Assembly: GCF_018835585.1 (NCBI RefSeq)
Contig: NZ_JAHGVE010000002.1
Location: forward strand, 282,023 to 346,022
Direction: 5' to 3'
Source of the DNA: Pelorhabdus rhamnosifermentans
Lineage (GTDB): Bacteria; Bacillota; Negativicutes; UMGS1260
DNA: 64,000 nt
The position numbers and the translations under genes are program-made. Below, one piece after another: positions 1 to 6,998 of the stretch; position 1 is the stretch's first letter, and the number at the start of each line of letters is the position of its first letter. The notes beneath the pieces were generated by a model. It was not told where the DNA came from. It worked only from the letters and a program-made list of their open reading frames with translations, and ran no database searches.

Positions 1-461
1 CGGTATCCACCGCTGGCATAAATACTATTCCGAAACAGTTGGCAGCCCAGGCTTCGGCCATTAACAATGTAGTACGCCAAATTTCCGGTTCATTTGGCAT
101 TGCCTTAATTACCTATGTCATGATGCATAGACAAATTTATCATAATGCCTGGCTATCAGAAACCGTGAATTGGTCTTCCAGTGCTACAGTAATTACCATC
201 AAGAATCTGCAAAGCACGGTAATCCATCATGGTATTTCAGCTTCTTCCGTTATGGCACATTTTGGTGCGGAAGGGTTGCTGAGTTCGATGCTGCAGCAAC
301 AAGCCTATCTTGCTAGCGTGAATGACGCGATGTTCGTTCCCGCCATTCTTGTTGCGCTGATTGCTCCATTAGGCTTCTTTTTAAACAAAAAGGCTGTGGA
401 AGATGAAAATATCAAACAGCATTCGCGACTGATACAACCACCTTTTGTCAAAGCTCCTTAG
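1..461 (+). CDS. DHA2-type MFS multidrug efflux pump, 3' end
   Basis: This is the C-terminal part of an EmrB/QacA-like (DHA2, 14-TM) proton-driven drug exporter; the 5' part lies outside the window. The frame is open from base 3 and reads through the family-typical stretch 'NTIPKQLAAQASAINNVVRQ', then a hydrophobic last helix near residues 100-120 of the fragment and a charged tail. A TTG at 39 is an internal leucine codon, not a start. The PadR-family regulator begins 69 bases downstream on the same strand, the usual pairing of a PadR repressor with its pump. Family confidence is high; the substrate cannot be told. Confidence 0.85.
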   Translation, partial: VSTAGINTIPKQLAAQASAINNVVRQISGSFGIALITYVMMHRQIYHNAWLSETVNWSSSATVITIKNLQSTVIHHGISASSVMAHFGAEGLLSSMLQQQAYLASVNDAMFVPAILVALIAPLGFFLNKKAVEDENIKQHSRLIQPPFVKAP

Positions 462-481
462 AAAATGTTGGTGGAATGTAA

Positions 482-510
482 TATAATAAAGTATAGTTAC
501 TTTAGTATAC
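482..510 (+). promoter_or_regulatory. padR promoter with probable PadR operator
   Basis: A TATAAT-like -10 element lies at 482-487 and runs into a perfect inverted repeat TAAAGTA-TAGT-TACTTTA at 487-504, just before the padR Shine-Dalgarno (aggag, 514-518). PadR proteins usually autoregulate from such AT-rich palindromes, so this is the likely operator. Assignment is by position and symmetry only. Confidence 0.5.
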
Positions 511-530
511 AGATAGGAGTTGAAAGATAG

Positions 531-1067
531 ATGTCGGTAAAATTGATTATTCTCGGTTTATTAATGAATGGTGAAAAACATCCTTATGAAATGCAACATA
601 TCATGAAAATGCGAAAAATGGACAAGTTTGTAAGTTTTTATAAAGGATCGTTATATTATGCTGTTGAGCAGTTGAAAGACGAAGGTCTTATTGAAGTGTC
701 CCAGGTAATAAAGGAAGAAAAACGTCCCGATAAGACGGTCTATAAAATAACTGAGGCGGGGAAAAATGAGTTTCAGGACTTGCTCATGCAGCAGATGAGC
801 AAAGAGGAGCAGCATTATGATCCTCTCTATACGGCGCTTGTTTTTGCCCGCTATGGGGACAGCCAAAAAATCGCCGAAGTAATCAAACAAAAAATTAAGT
901 ATGCTGAAAAAAAAATCGAAGTTATGGAAAAGGCTTTGGCTGAAATTTCCCCTACAACCTCTCGCGCTGTTCAATATATTTATAGGGGACTGATTGAAAC
1001 AGCCAGAGCTGAGAAAAAGTGGCTGCAGGAGTTATGTGCGGATGCCTTGGAGAATCGTCTAGGGTAG
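531..1067 (+). CDS. PadR family transcriptional regulator (with C-terminal Vir-like helical domain)
   Basis: A 178-residue repressor of the long PadR class. Residues 1-90 form the winged-helix DNA-binding domain ('LIILGLLMNGEKHPYEMQ', then 'FYKGSLYYAVEQLKDEGLI' for the recognition helix/wing and 'YKITEAGKNEF'). Residues 95-178 form the C-terminal coiled dimerisation domain. It follows directly after an efflux pump gene and is preceded by a palindrome, so it most likely represses that pump and itself. The inducer is unknown. A bidirectional terminator closes the unit about 100 bases downstream. Confidence 0.88.
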   Translation: MSVKLIILGLLMNGEKHPYEMQHIMKMRKMDKFVSFYKGSLYYAVEQLKDEGLIEVSQVIKEEKRPDKTVYKITEAGKNEFQDLLMQQMSKEEQHYDPLYTALVFARYGDSQKIAEVIKQKIKYAEKKIEVMEKALAEISPTTSRAVQYIYRGLIETARAEKKWLQELCADALENRLG

Positions 1068-1164
1068 GTTATGAGGTAAGCGGGACTTCAGGGATTACTT
1101 AGGCAAGTTGTTGTGTAATGCATAGCTTACATGCTAGGTAATCCTTTTGTTGCTATAAAATAAA

Positions 1165-1206
1165 AGTCACGAAGTACGGTTGTTTCGTATTTCGTGGCTT
1201 TTTTAT
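1165..1206. terminator. Probable bidirectional Rho-independent terminator
   Basis: AGTCACGAAGTACG (1165-1178) pairs with CGTATTTCGTGGCT (1186-1199) with G-T pairs, followed by a T run on the plus strand and an A-rich flank giving TTTTATTTT on the minus strand. It lies between padR (+) and a convergent DUF1657 gene (-), so it can serve both. Confidence 0.75.
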
Positions 1207-1246
1207 ATGCAGGCAAGGCTAGTTCAGTTCTTCCTACCTTTCTGTT

Positions 1247-1456
1247 TTACGATTGTTGCTGGTTATTTAACTTATTTTCTGCTGTAGTGCTTAAACGGCT
1301 ATTAATTTGGGCAAGATGACGGTCCATATCTTGTGCCATTTGTTCAAACATTGTCTGAGCACTTGGGTCGTCAGTTGATGTAGCAAATGTGGCATAGGTA
1401 CCTTTGGCAGACTCTGCAGCAGCTATAGCTTTTTCTAAATCCTTTTTTACAGTCAT
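1247..1456 (-). CDS. DUF1657-like small protein
   Basis: A 69-residue acidic helical protein with the DUF1657 pattern (MTVKK..LEKAIAAAESAKG.. then 'MFEQMAQDMDRHLAQI'). The start has a good Shine-Dalgarno (aacctcc on the plus strand, 1461-1467). It is divergent from a second DUF1657 gene at 1624 and sits at the edge of the spoVA cluster. DUF1657 proteins are recurrent partners of spoVA2mob-type operons, but their biochemical role is not known. The C-terminal tail (QQQS) lacks the 'EPQYK' ending seen in the other two copies, so this is a divergent member. Confidence 0.75.
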   Translation of the reverse strand: MTVKKDLEKAIAAAESAKGTYATFATSTDDPSAQTMFEQMAQDMDRHLAQINSRLSTTAENKLNNQQQS

Positions 1457-1510
1457 AAATTAACCTCCATTATCTATTTTACTTGAAACAATCATATTAT
1501 TGGCAGACTA

Positions 1511-1530
1511 TACCACTTTTATAAGTGGTA
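1511..1530. promoter_or_regulatory. Palindrome between divergent DUF1657 genes
   Basis: TACCACTT-TTAT-AAGTGGTA is a perfect 8-bp inverted repeat in the 167-bp gap between the two divergent DUF1657 genes. It could be a shared operator. I could not confidently place sigma-F/G-type -35/-10 boxes, although forespore expression would be expected for a spoVA cluster. Confidence 0.35.
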
Positions 1531-1623
1531 AATGTAGGATATTTTCCAATCATTTCAAACCCTTTTAAAGAATGAAACTCGAAAATAGAAGTAATAATAA
1601 CATGGTAAATGGAGGTAATATAC

Positions 1624-1830
1624 ATGACAGTTGCTTCTCAAATTCAGAAAACGTTAGCTACTCTAAAGGGCAGCCAAGGTACATTAAGATTATATGCGAT
1701 GCAGACGCAGGATCAAGAAACCAAATTGGTTTACAATGAAGCATTGGAAGCTACCGGAATCATTATCAACGATCTTGAGAAAAGAATCCAGACTTTAGAA
1801 TATCAAGAACCACAATATAAAGGAAACTAG
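1624..1830 (+). CDS. DUF1657 domain protein
   Basis: A 68-residue small protein of the DUF1657 family: 'MTVASQIQKTLATLKGSQG' at the N-terminus, amphipathic helices, and the characteristic end 'YQEPQYKGN'. An ATG at 1609 is in frame, but the GGAGGT at 1611-1616 with 7-base spacing selects ATG 1624. It is the first gene of a tight co-directional run with a DUF421 protein, spoVAC, spoVAD and spoVAE, the arrangement known from spoVA2mob operons that raise spore heat resistance in Bacillus. A role in the spore membrane is inferred from this context only. Confidence 0.85.
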   Translation: MTVASQIQKTLATLKGSQGTLRLYAMQTQDQETKLVYNEALEATGIIINDLEKRIQTLEYQEPQYKGN

Positions 1831-1844
1831 TCAGGAGATTGAAA

Positions 1845-2705
1845 ATGCAGGTGTGGATACAGATATTACTTAGTTCAGCTTCATTATTTTTTTTGCTGCT
1901 TTTTATGATCAGGCTAATGGGAAAAAGAAATCTCGTCCGAATTACGCCTTTTAGGTTCGTAGGTTACGTCGTAACTGCAGTCATTACGGCAGTCATGTCT
2001 TTAAATCTTATGACAGATATTGCCTACGGATTTATTGCACTTGGTGTCTGGGTACTGTTTCCAATTGCATTGGATTATTTGTCCATCAAAAGTAAATGGA
2101 TTCATGACATTGTTAACGGCAAGGAAACTGTGTTAATTAAACATGGCAAAATTATGGAAGAGAGTCTTCTCGAAGTAAGATTAACAGGTGAAGAACTTTT
2201 GCGAGAGCTTCGTTCTAAAAATGCTTTTAATCTTGCAGACGTAGAATTTGCAGTCATGGAGGATACAGGAGAACTCAATGTATTGATGAAATCCCATAAG
2301 AGACCTGTAGACGCCTATGATTTGGGAATCAAGGTAGCACCACAGGCGGAACCACAAACGGTGATATTGGATGGTAATATCTTAAACGAACCCTTGTTTT
2401 CTTTGGGGTTCAACAAAGAATGGCTGGGCATTCAGTTGGAAACCATGGGTGTATCGCTAGATAATGTTTTTATCGGACAGGTAGATTCATCCGGTGAACT
2501 ATACTTGGATTTATTTGATGATGCGATACAATTATCTCAGCCTAAAGTGAAGGAAATGTTATATGCAAATTTTGAAAAAAGTCAGGCTGATCTTATGACG
2601 TTTGCGTTGGAAACAGAAAATGAAACAGCTAAGAAAATGTATTCCGAGCATGCTGAAAAGTTAAGACAACTTACGGAAAAGCTTAAGCCATACTTATTAC
2701 GATAG
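1845..2705 (+). CDS. DUF421 (YetF-type) membrane protein with C-terminal DUF1657-like extension
   Basis: A 286-residue protein. Residues 1-75 hold three hydrophobic segments, followed by the conserved DUF421 cytoplasmic region ('MGKRNLVRITPFRFVGYVV', 'VNGKETVLIKHGKIMEESL', 'ADVEFAVMEDTGELNVL'). The last about 45 residues ('KSQADLMTFALETENETAKK') closely resemble the separate DUF1657 proteins beside it, so this looks like a natural DUF421-DUF1657 fusion. TTG 1839 is in frame, but AGGAG at 1833-1837 favours ATG 1845. The gene lies 14 bases after the DUF1657 gene and 3 before spoVAC. The function of DUF421 is unknown; a spore-membrane role is inferred. Confidence 0.85.
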   Translation: MQVWIQILLSSASLFFLLLFMIRLMGKRNLVRITPFRFVGYVVTAVITAVMSLNLMTDIAYGFIALGVWVLFPIALDYLSIKSKWIHDIVNGKETVLIKHGKIMEESLLEVRLTGEELLRELRSKNAFNLADVEFAVMEDTGELNVLMKSHKRPVDAYDLGIKVAPQAEPQTVILDGNILNEPLFSLGFNKEWLGIQLETMGVSLDNVFIGQVDSSGELYLDLFDDAIQLSQPKVKEMLYANFEKSQADLMTFALETENETAKKMYSEHAEKLRQLTEKLKPYLLR

Positions 2706-2708
2706 AAG

Positions 2709-3197
2709 GTGATGAATCTGTCGAGTTTTAAAAGGAAAAATCTAACCCCCGTACAACAGCAATACCAAGATTTTGCTTATGCCAGGGAGAACAAGCGACC
2801 GATACTAGTAAACTGCATAAGAGCTTTTGTTACGGGAGGCACTATTTGTATGATAGGCCAGGGAATACAGTGGTTTTTCATAGTCTATTTTAACTTTGAT
2901 GAAAAGACAGCAGGTGATCCTACTGTTGCAATTCTTATTTTGATTTCAGTAATATTGACAAGCCTTGGATTATATGATCATATTGCGCAATGGGGTGGTG
3001 CTGGAACTGCTGTTCCTGTTACAGGATTTGCAAATACGATCACATCCGCTGCCTTGGATCATAAAAGCGAGGGATTTGTATTAGGCGTTGGGGGAAACAT
3101 GTTTAAAATCGCTGGACCCGTTATTGTATTTGGCGTTTTTTCTGCTTTTATCGTTGCTATTGTAAGTGTCATTATTAAGTCGTTAGGTGGAGTGTAA
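2709..3197 (+). CDS. spoVAC: Stage V sporulation protein AC
   Basis: An integral membrane subunit of the SpoVA system, which moves Ca-dipicolinate across the spore inner membrane; SpoVAC is reported to act as a mechanosensitive channel. The protein has about 160 residues, with four hydrophobic segments and the family stretches 'PILVNCIRAFVTGGTICMIGQ', 'LGLYDHIAQWGGAGTAVPVTG' and 'ALDHKSEGFVLGVGGNMFKI'. The start is GTG 2709 or ATG 2712; the Shine-Dalgarno is close to both. It begins 3 bases after the DUF421 gene and abuts spoVAD directly, so it is translationally coupled. The paralogue SpoVAE lies two genes on. Confidence 0.93.
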   Translation: MMNLSSFKRKNLTPVQQQYQDFAYARENKRPILVNCIRAFVTGGTICMIGQGIQWFFIVYFNFDEKTAGDPTVAILILISVILTSLGLYDHIAQWGGAGTAVPVTGFANTITSAALDHKSEGFVLGVGGNMFKIAGPVIVFGVFSAFIVAIVSVIIKSLGGV

Positions 3198-4202
3198 ATG
3201 CTCAAAGGTCATCAAACATGGTTCTTCGAATCAAAACCAGTCATCATTGGTTCTGCAGCGATAGGCGGACCTTTTGAGGCGCAGGGCAATCTGGCGGACG
3301 ATTTTGATCTGCTTCATGATGATATATGGCTGGGGCAGGATAGTTATGAAAAAGCAGAAAAAAAATTTTTGGAACAAGCTTGTGAAACGGCAATTAAGAA
3401 AGCAGGACTCAAAAAAGAGGATATCCAGTTTTTCTTCAGTGGGGATCTCATTAACCAGATTATTCCCAGCAGCTTTACTGCGCGTACACTTGCCGTTCCA
3501 TTTCTAGGCATTTATGGAGCATGTTCTAGTTCGATGGAGGGGCTTTCCTTAGCTTCCCTGATTGTTGACAGTCGTTTTGCACAGAATGCACTTGTTGGTA
3601 CATCCAGTCATAATGCGGCCGCAGAAAAACAGTACCGGTATCCTACCGAATATGGTGCACAGAAACCTCCCACGGCTCAGTGGACGGTGACGGGAGCTGG
3701 CGCTGCAGTTGTTGCGCAGCAAGGTACAGGCCCGCGTGTTATAGCTGCTACGATTGGTCGCGTAGTAGATATGGGAATTTCCGATCCGTTTAACATGGGG
3801 GCAGCCATGGCTCCGGCGGCAGTGGATACAATAGAAGCTCATTTCAGGGATTTGAACCTATCTCCGTCACACTATGACCTCATTGCAACGGGAGATTTAG
3901 GCAAGATAGGCCATCGAATTGCCGGGGATTTGCTCACAAAGCATGGACTGGACATTCCTGTAGAAAAATTGACTGACTGCGGTATTTTAATGTACAAGGA
4001 AGACCAGCCTGTTTTTGCCGGGGGAAGTGGTTGTGCCTGTGCTGCTACAGCTACTTTTGGACATCTCTTAAATCGTATGCGCAAAGGGGAACTTAAGCGA
4101 ATTCTCATTATCGCTACAGGTTCTTTGCTTTCACCTATGTCCTATCAGCAAAAGGAAAGCATACCGTGCGTTGCCCATGCAGTATCGATAGAAATGGAAT
4201 AA
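3198..4202 (+). CDS. spoVAD: Stage V sporulation protein AD
   Basis: A soluble, membrane-associated SpoVA subunit that binds dipicolinic acid. It has 334 residues, close to the family's usual length, with a thiolase/KAS-III-like fold: 'GIYGACSSSMEGLSLASLIV' corresponds to the nucleophile-elbow region and 'AGGSGCACAATATFGHLL' to the C-terminal active-site-like motif. The ATG directly follows the spoVAC stop codon (TAAATG). It belongs to the spoVAC-spoVAD-spoVAE trio typical of both spoVA1 and spoVA2mob operons; the flanking DUF1657 and DUF421 genes point to the second type. Confidence 0.95.
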   Translation: MLKGHQTWFFESKPVIIGSAAIGGPFEAQGNLADDFDLLHDDIWLGQDSYEKAEKKFLEQACETAIKKAGLKKEDIQFFFSGDLINQIIPSSFTARTLAVPFLGIYGACSSSMEGLSLASLIVDSRFAQNALVGTSSHNAAAEKQYRYPTEYGAQKPPTAQWTVTGAGAAVVAQQGTGPRVIAATIGRVVDMGISDPFNMGAAMAPAAVDTIEAHFRDLNLSPSHYDLIATGDLGKIGHRIAGDLLTKHGLDIPVEKLTDCGILMYKEDQPVFAGGSGCACAATATFGHLLNRMRKGELKRILIIATGSLLSPMSYQQKESIPCVAHAVSIEME

Positions 4203-4219
4203 GGAGAGGAGGCTTACGA

Positions 4220-4573
4220 TTGGATAAGTTTATTGTGGCTTTCATCGTTGGCGGAACAATTTGTGTGATTGGACAACTTCTTATGGATGGGTTGAAACTA
4301 ACGCCTGCGCATACCATGGTTACACTAGTAGTGTCTGGAGCTATTTTAGGTGGATTTGGCCTATATGATGATTTTGTGAAGTTCGCAGGTGCAGGAGCTT
4401 CTGTTCCTATCAGCAGTTTTGGAAATCAATTGGTCAAGGGAGCTCTACAAGAGGCTGACCGGACTGGGATTATCGGTGTATTGACAGGTATTTTTAAAAT
4501 TACCAGCGCAGGTATTTCAGCGGCGATTATATTCGGATTTTTATCAGCCTTATTATTTAAACCGAAGGGATAA
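4220..4573 (+). CDS. spoVAE: Stage V sporulation protein AE (SpoVAEb type)
   Basis: A small integral membrane SpoVA subunit of 117 residues, homologous to SpoVAC ('AFIVGGTICVIGQLLMDGL', 'GGFGLYDDFVKFAGAGASV', 'GIIGVLTGIFKITSAGISAAI'). The frame is open back to 4166, but an AGGAGAGGAGG tract at about 4202-4212 sits 7 bases before TTG 4220, which matches the family N-terminus (LDKFIVAFIVGG). It follows spoVAD by 17 bases and is followed by a DUF1657 gene. It is needed together with SpoVAC/AD for Ca-DPA movement; this is family knowledge. Confidence 0.93.
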   Translation: MDKFIVAFIVGGTICVIGQLLMDGLKLTPAHTMVTLVVSGAILGGFGLYDDFVKFAGAGASVPISSFGNQLVKGALQEADRTGIIGVLTGIFKITSAGISAAIIFGFLSALLFKPKG

Positions 4574-4603
4574 ATAATAATGCCAGAAAAGGAGGTGACA
4601 GAA

Positions 4604-4810
4604 ATGACAGTAGGTACTCAGATAACTCAAGCCATTGCAACTGTCCAAAATGCTGCAGCAAGCATGAAGACATTCTCTCTGGAGACTCAGGATGAACAGG
4701 CAAAGCAAACATTTCAGCAGTTAGCTCAGACTCTTGATAATGCGGTTGATACATTAAAGCAAAGGGAAAAGTATGTTAAGCAGCAGGAACCTCAATATAA
4801 ACAGCAATAG
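4604..4810 (+). CDS. DUF1657 domain protein
   Basis: A 68-residue DUF1657 protein ('MTVGTQITQAIATVQNAAAS', ending 'QQEPQYKQQ'), the closest relative in the window of the protein at 1624. The AAAGGAGGTGA Shine-Dalgarno just upstream selects ATG 4604 over the in-frame ATG at 4580. It follows spoVAE by 30 bases and precedes a second DUF421 gene, completing the mirrored DUF1657/DUF421 flanks of the spoVA trio. The function is unknown. Confidence 0.85.
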   Translation: MTVGTQITQAIATVQNAAASMKTFSLETQDEQAKQTFQQLAQTLDNAVDTLKQREKYVKQQEPQYKQQ

Positions 4811-4830
4811 ACCTTAGCTACACTGTCCTG

Positions 4831-4872
4831 TAAGCAAAGCTGAAGATAGAGATAGATGTTCAGCTTCGCTTA
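4831..4872 (+). other. Inverted repeat between DUF1657 and DUF421 genes
   Basis: TAAGCAAAGCTGAA (4831-4844) and TTCAGCTTCGCTTA (4859-4872) form a 14-bp stem with one mismatch and a 14-base loop. There is no T tract, so it may stabilise the upstream mRNA or partly terminate rather than act as a standard terminator. Confidence 0.45.
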
Positions 4873-4955
4873 TCAGGTCCTTTGTTCTTACTACGATATT
4901 AATCCGGAAGAAAATAGTCTGGCTTAATATTCTGACTAGAAAGGATTTGAAATAC

Positions 4956-5642
4956 ATGGATGGGATGGAATTTTTACGTGATACATGGCAAACTTCTTTG
5001 GTGTTTTTTAGTTTACTTATTCTTACCCGCATTTTAGGTAAGACTCAAGTAGGACAGTTAACATTTTACGAGTATATTAGCGGTATTACTATTGGTTCCA
5101 TTGCCGGTACTGTCGTAGCAGCCGACCCCGATAAGGTGTGGAACGATTATTATGATCTTATATTATTTGTGGTACTCACCTATTTTTTAGCATTCATTTC
5201 GATAAAAAGCCGACCCCTTCGAAAAATCATTCAAGGATCGCCGACAATCGTCATTGAGAAAGGACGCATTCTTGAAGATAATATGAAAGGGATGCGCTTC
5301 GATTTAGATGAATTAGAAGGTAAGTTACGGGAAAAGGGGATTTTCGATCCTGCCGAGGTGCAATATGCCATCATTGAAACATCGGGAGAGTTAAGCGTTA
5401 TACAAAAATCTGACTATCAGCCTTTGACTAAATCGGATTTAAACATTCATTTACCTGGTCCTGCTTTCCCATTAGAGCTGATTATGGACGGAGAAATCAT
5501 AGAGGAAAATTTCAGTCCAAACTACTCAAAGGCTTGGCTGGAAGAGCAACTTTCCGCTCAAAATATTTCTGACGCATCTCAAGTGACTTATGCTGCCATT
5601 GACTCGAAAGGGCAACTGTTTATTAGTAAAAAAAACGACTAA
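4956..5642 (+). CDS. DUF421 (YetF-type) membrane protein
   Basis: A 228-residue protein with three N-terminal hydrophobic segments (about residues 10-80: 'TSLVFFSLLILTRILGKTQV', 'LTFYEYISGITIGSIAGTVV', 'LILFVVLTYFLAFISIKS') and the DUF421 cytoplasmic domain ('PTIVIEKGRILEDNMKGMRF', 'DPAEVQYAIIETSGELSVI'). AGAAAGGA at 4938-4945 favours ATG 4956 over TTG 4947. Unlike the DUF421 protein at 1845, it has no DUF1657 tail. It is the last gene of the spoVA2mob-like cluster and is followed by a strong terminator. The molecular role is unknown. Confidence 0.85.
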   Translation: MDGMEFLRDTWQTSLVFFSLLILTRILGKTQVGQLTFYEYISGITIGSIAGTVVAADPDKVWNDYYDLILFVVLTYFLAFISIKSRPLRKIIQGSPTIVIEKGRILEDNMKGMRFDLDELEGKLREKGIFDPAEVQYAIIETSGELSVIQKSDYQPLTKSDLNIHLPGPAFPLELIMDGEIIEENFSPNYSKAWLEEQLSAQNISDASQVTYAAIDSKGQLFISKKND

Positions 5643-5679
5643 GGAAAACGAATAATAGCTGTGTAACTTCTCACATAAA

Positions 5680-5709
5680 CCCCGCTTAAAACGACTGTTT
5701 TAGGCGGGG
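5680..5709 (+). terminator. Rho-independent terminator of the spoVA-type cluster
   Basis: CCCCGCTTAAAAC (5680-5692) pairs with GTTTTAGGCGGGG (5697-5709) around a 4-base loop with one G-T pair. A T-rich stretch follows about 12 bases later. Confidence 0.8.
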
Positions 5710-5730
5710 TATTCGCATTGTAGTTTTTTA

Positions 5731-5777
5731 ATTAGGTTAATAAATAGGTTAGCTCTTTGTACTATTAAGCCTATAAT
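5731..5777. promoter_or_regulatory. Candidate enhancer-binding-protein site A (upstream of asparaginase)
   Basis: ATTAGGTTAATAAATAGG at 5731-5748 is identical to the left arm of site C (12913) and differs by one base from site B (9177). A degenerate inverted second arm (TATTAAGCCTATAAT) follows. The site lies about 130-170 bp upstream of a -24/-12 promoter, the expected distance for a sigma-54 enhancer. The rest of the 329-bp gap before the gene is AT-rich and featureless apart from the promoter. Confidence 0.65.
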
Positions 5778-5904
5778 TGTAGTTTTTGCTAATTATTTTA
5801 AATCATCAAAATCATTTTAATGTGTGATATAAAAGATATTTGTGCTGGAAAAGCAGGATGTTTATCGATTGTCTTATTGAAAATAACTAGACGAAAAAAA
5901 CAAA

Positions 5905-5921
5905 TTGGTATATTATTTGCA
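5905..5921 (+). promoter_or_regulatory. Sigma-54 (-24/-12) promoter of asparaginase
   Basis: TTGGTATATTATTTGCA matches the -24/-12 consensus YTGGYAYRNNNNTTGCW at every fixed position. The identical 17-mer recurs at 13112 before the porin gene. The expected transcript start is near 5933, about 40 bases before the reading frame. Confidence 0.8.
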
Positions 5922-5971
5922 TATATTCTAGTTAGTAATTACATTTACAATTCTAAAAAAAGGGGAAAGTT

Positions 5972-6964
5972 ATTATAAAAAAAATTATCATTATTGGTAC
6001 AGGCGGTACGATCGCTGGTCAAGCTTGTTCTGCAACTGAAATGCTGCATTATACGTCGGCAGTATTCTCTATCGACAGCTTGATTGAGAAAATTCCGGAG
6101 ATAACTAGTATTGCTGATGTTGTAAGTGTCCAACTATCTCAAGTTGATAGTTGTGATATGACGTACGAGCTCTTGCTCACACTTGCTACGCGTATAAATG
6201 AAATGTTAGCATCCAGTGAAGTGGATGGCGTCGTAATTACTCATGGTACAGATACATTAGAAGAAACGGCCTATTTCCTAAATTTGGTTATAAAGAGTAA
6301 TAAGCCTGTCGTTGTAGTAGGGGCCATGCGTCCATTTACAGCTATGAGCGGTGATGGACCGATGAATCTTTATAATGCAGTATCTTTGGCAGCAAGTAAT
6401 GAAGCTATGGATAAAGGGGTGCTGGTTTCTTTAAATGATACTATTTATTGCAGCCGTGAGGTAGTTAAGACTCATACGATGAGGCAAGATAGTTTTCAAG
6501 TTCCGGATTTTGGCTGCTTAGGCTATATTCAAGGTGGAAAAGCTTATTTTTATCGGCTTCCGGTACGCAAACATACGATATTTTCAGAATTTAATGTTGA
6601 TGAAATGACAAAGTTACCGCAAGTTGATATTCTTTTGGGCTATTTAAATAGCAGTCCGTTTTTAGCGCAAGCTGCAGTAAATGGAGGTGCGAAAGGTATT
6701 GTTTATGCAGGGGTGGGTAATGGCGGCATGTCCCAAAGCATAAAAAATGCACTTGCAAATGTGGCGGAAAAAGGAATTCCAATTGTTAGAAGTACTCGGG
6801 TGAGTAGTGGAATTGTCACACGAAATGGTGCAGTAGATGATGATCAATATTCTTTTGTTGCAGCCGATACGCTGAGTCCGCAAAAAGCTAGGATACTACT
6901 TACTCTGGCCCTGACAAAAACAAGTAATCCCGCTATCATACAGCAAATGTTTTGGGAGTATTAA
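5972..6964 (+). CDS. ansA: L-asparaginase, apparently with a non-canonical start codon
   Basis: Hydrolyses L-asparagine to aspartate and ammonia. The frame from 5972 encodes the complete N-terminal active-site loop (KKIIIIGTGGTIAG, with the catalytic Thr) followed by the second motif 'VVITHGTDTLEETAYFLN' and 'VVVVGAMRPFTAMSGDGPMN'; about 330 residues is the usual family length. Between the upstream stop (5954) and ATG 6041 there is no ATG, GTG or TTG in frame, and starting at 6041 would delete the catalytic Thr. ATT 5972 or ATA 5975, behind AGGGG at 5961-5965, are the plausible starts. No signal peptide is present, so it is cytoplasmic. It is preceded by a sigma-54 promoter and site A, so it is probably controlled by the neighbouring activator. 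A sequencing error or mutation is possible. Confidence 0.85.
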   Translation: MIKKIIIIGTGGTIAGQACSATEMLHYTSAVFSIDSLIEKIPEITSIADVVSVQLSQVDSCDMTYELLLTLATRINEMLASSEVDGVVITHGTDTLEETAYFLNLVIKSNKPVVVVGAMRPFTAMSGDGPMNLYNAVSLAASNEAMDKGVLVSLNDTIYCSREVVKTHTMRQDSFQVPDFGCLGYIQGGKAYFYRLPVRKHTIFSEFNVDEMTKLPQVDILLGYLNSSPFLAQAAVNGGAKGIVYAGVGNGGMSQSIKNALANVAEKGIPIVRSTRVSSGIVTRNGAVDDDQYSFVAADTLSPQKARILLTLALTKTSNPAIIQQMFWEY

Positions 6965-6998
6965 AAAGAAAGAGGAGACAAATAAGTTTTGCTATAAT

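Noticed and set aside
3274..4108. Several ORFs of 77-97 residues inside spoVAD on both strands
   Set aside because: Shadows of a clearly coding frame; none has a ribosome site or homology.
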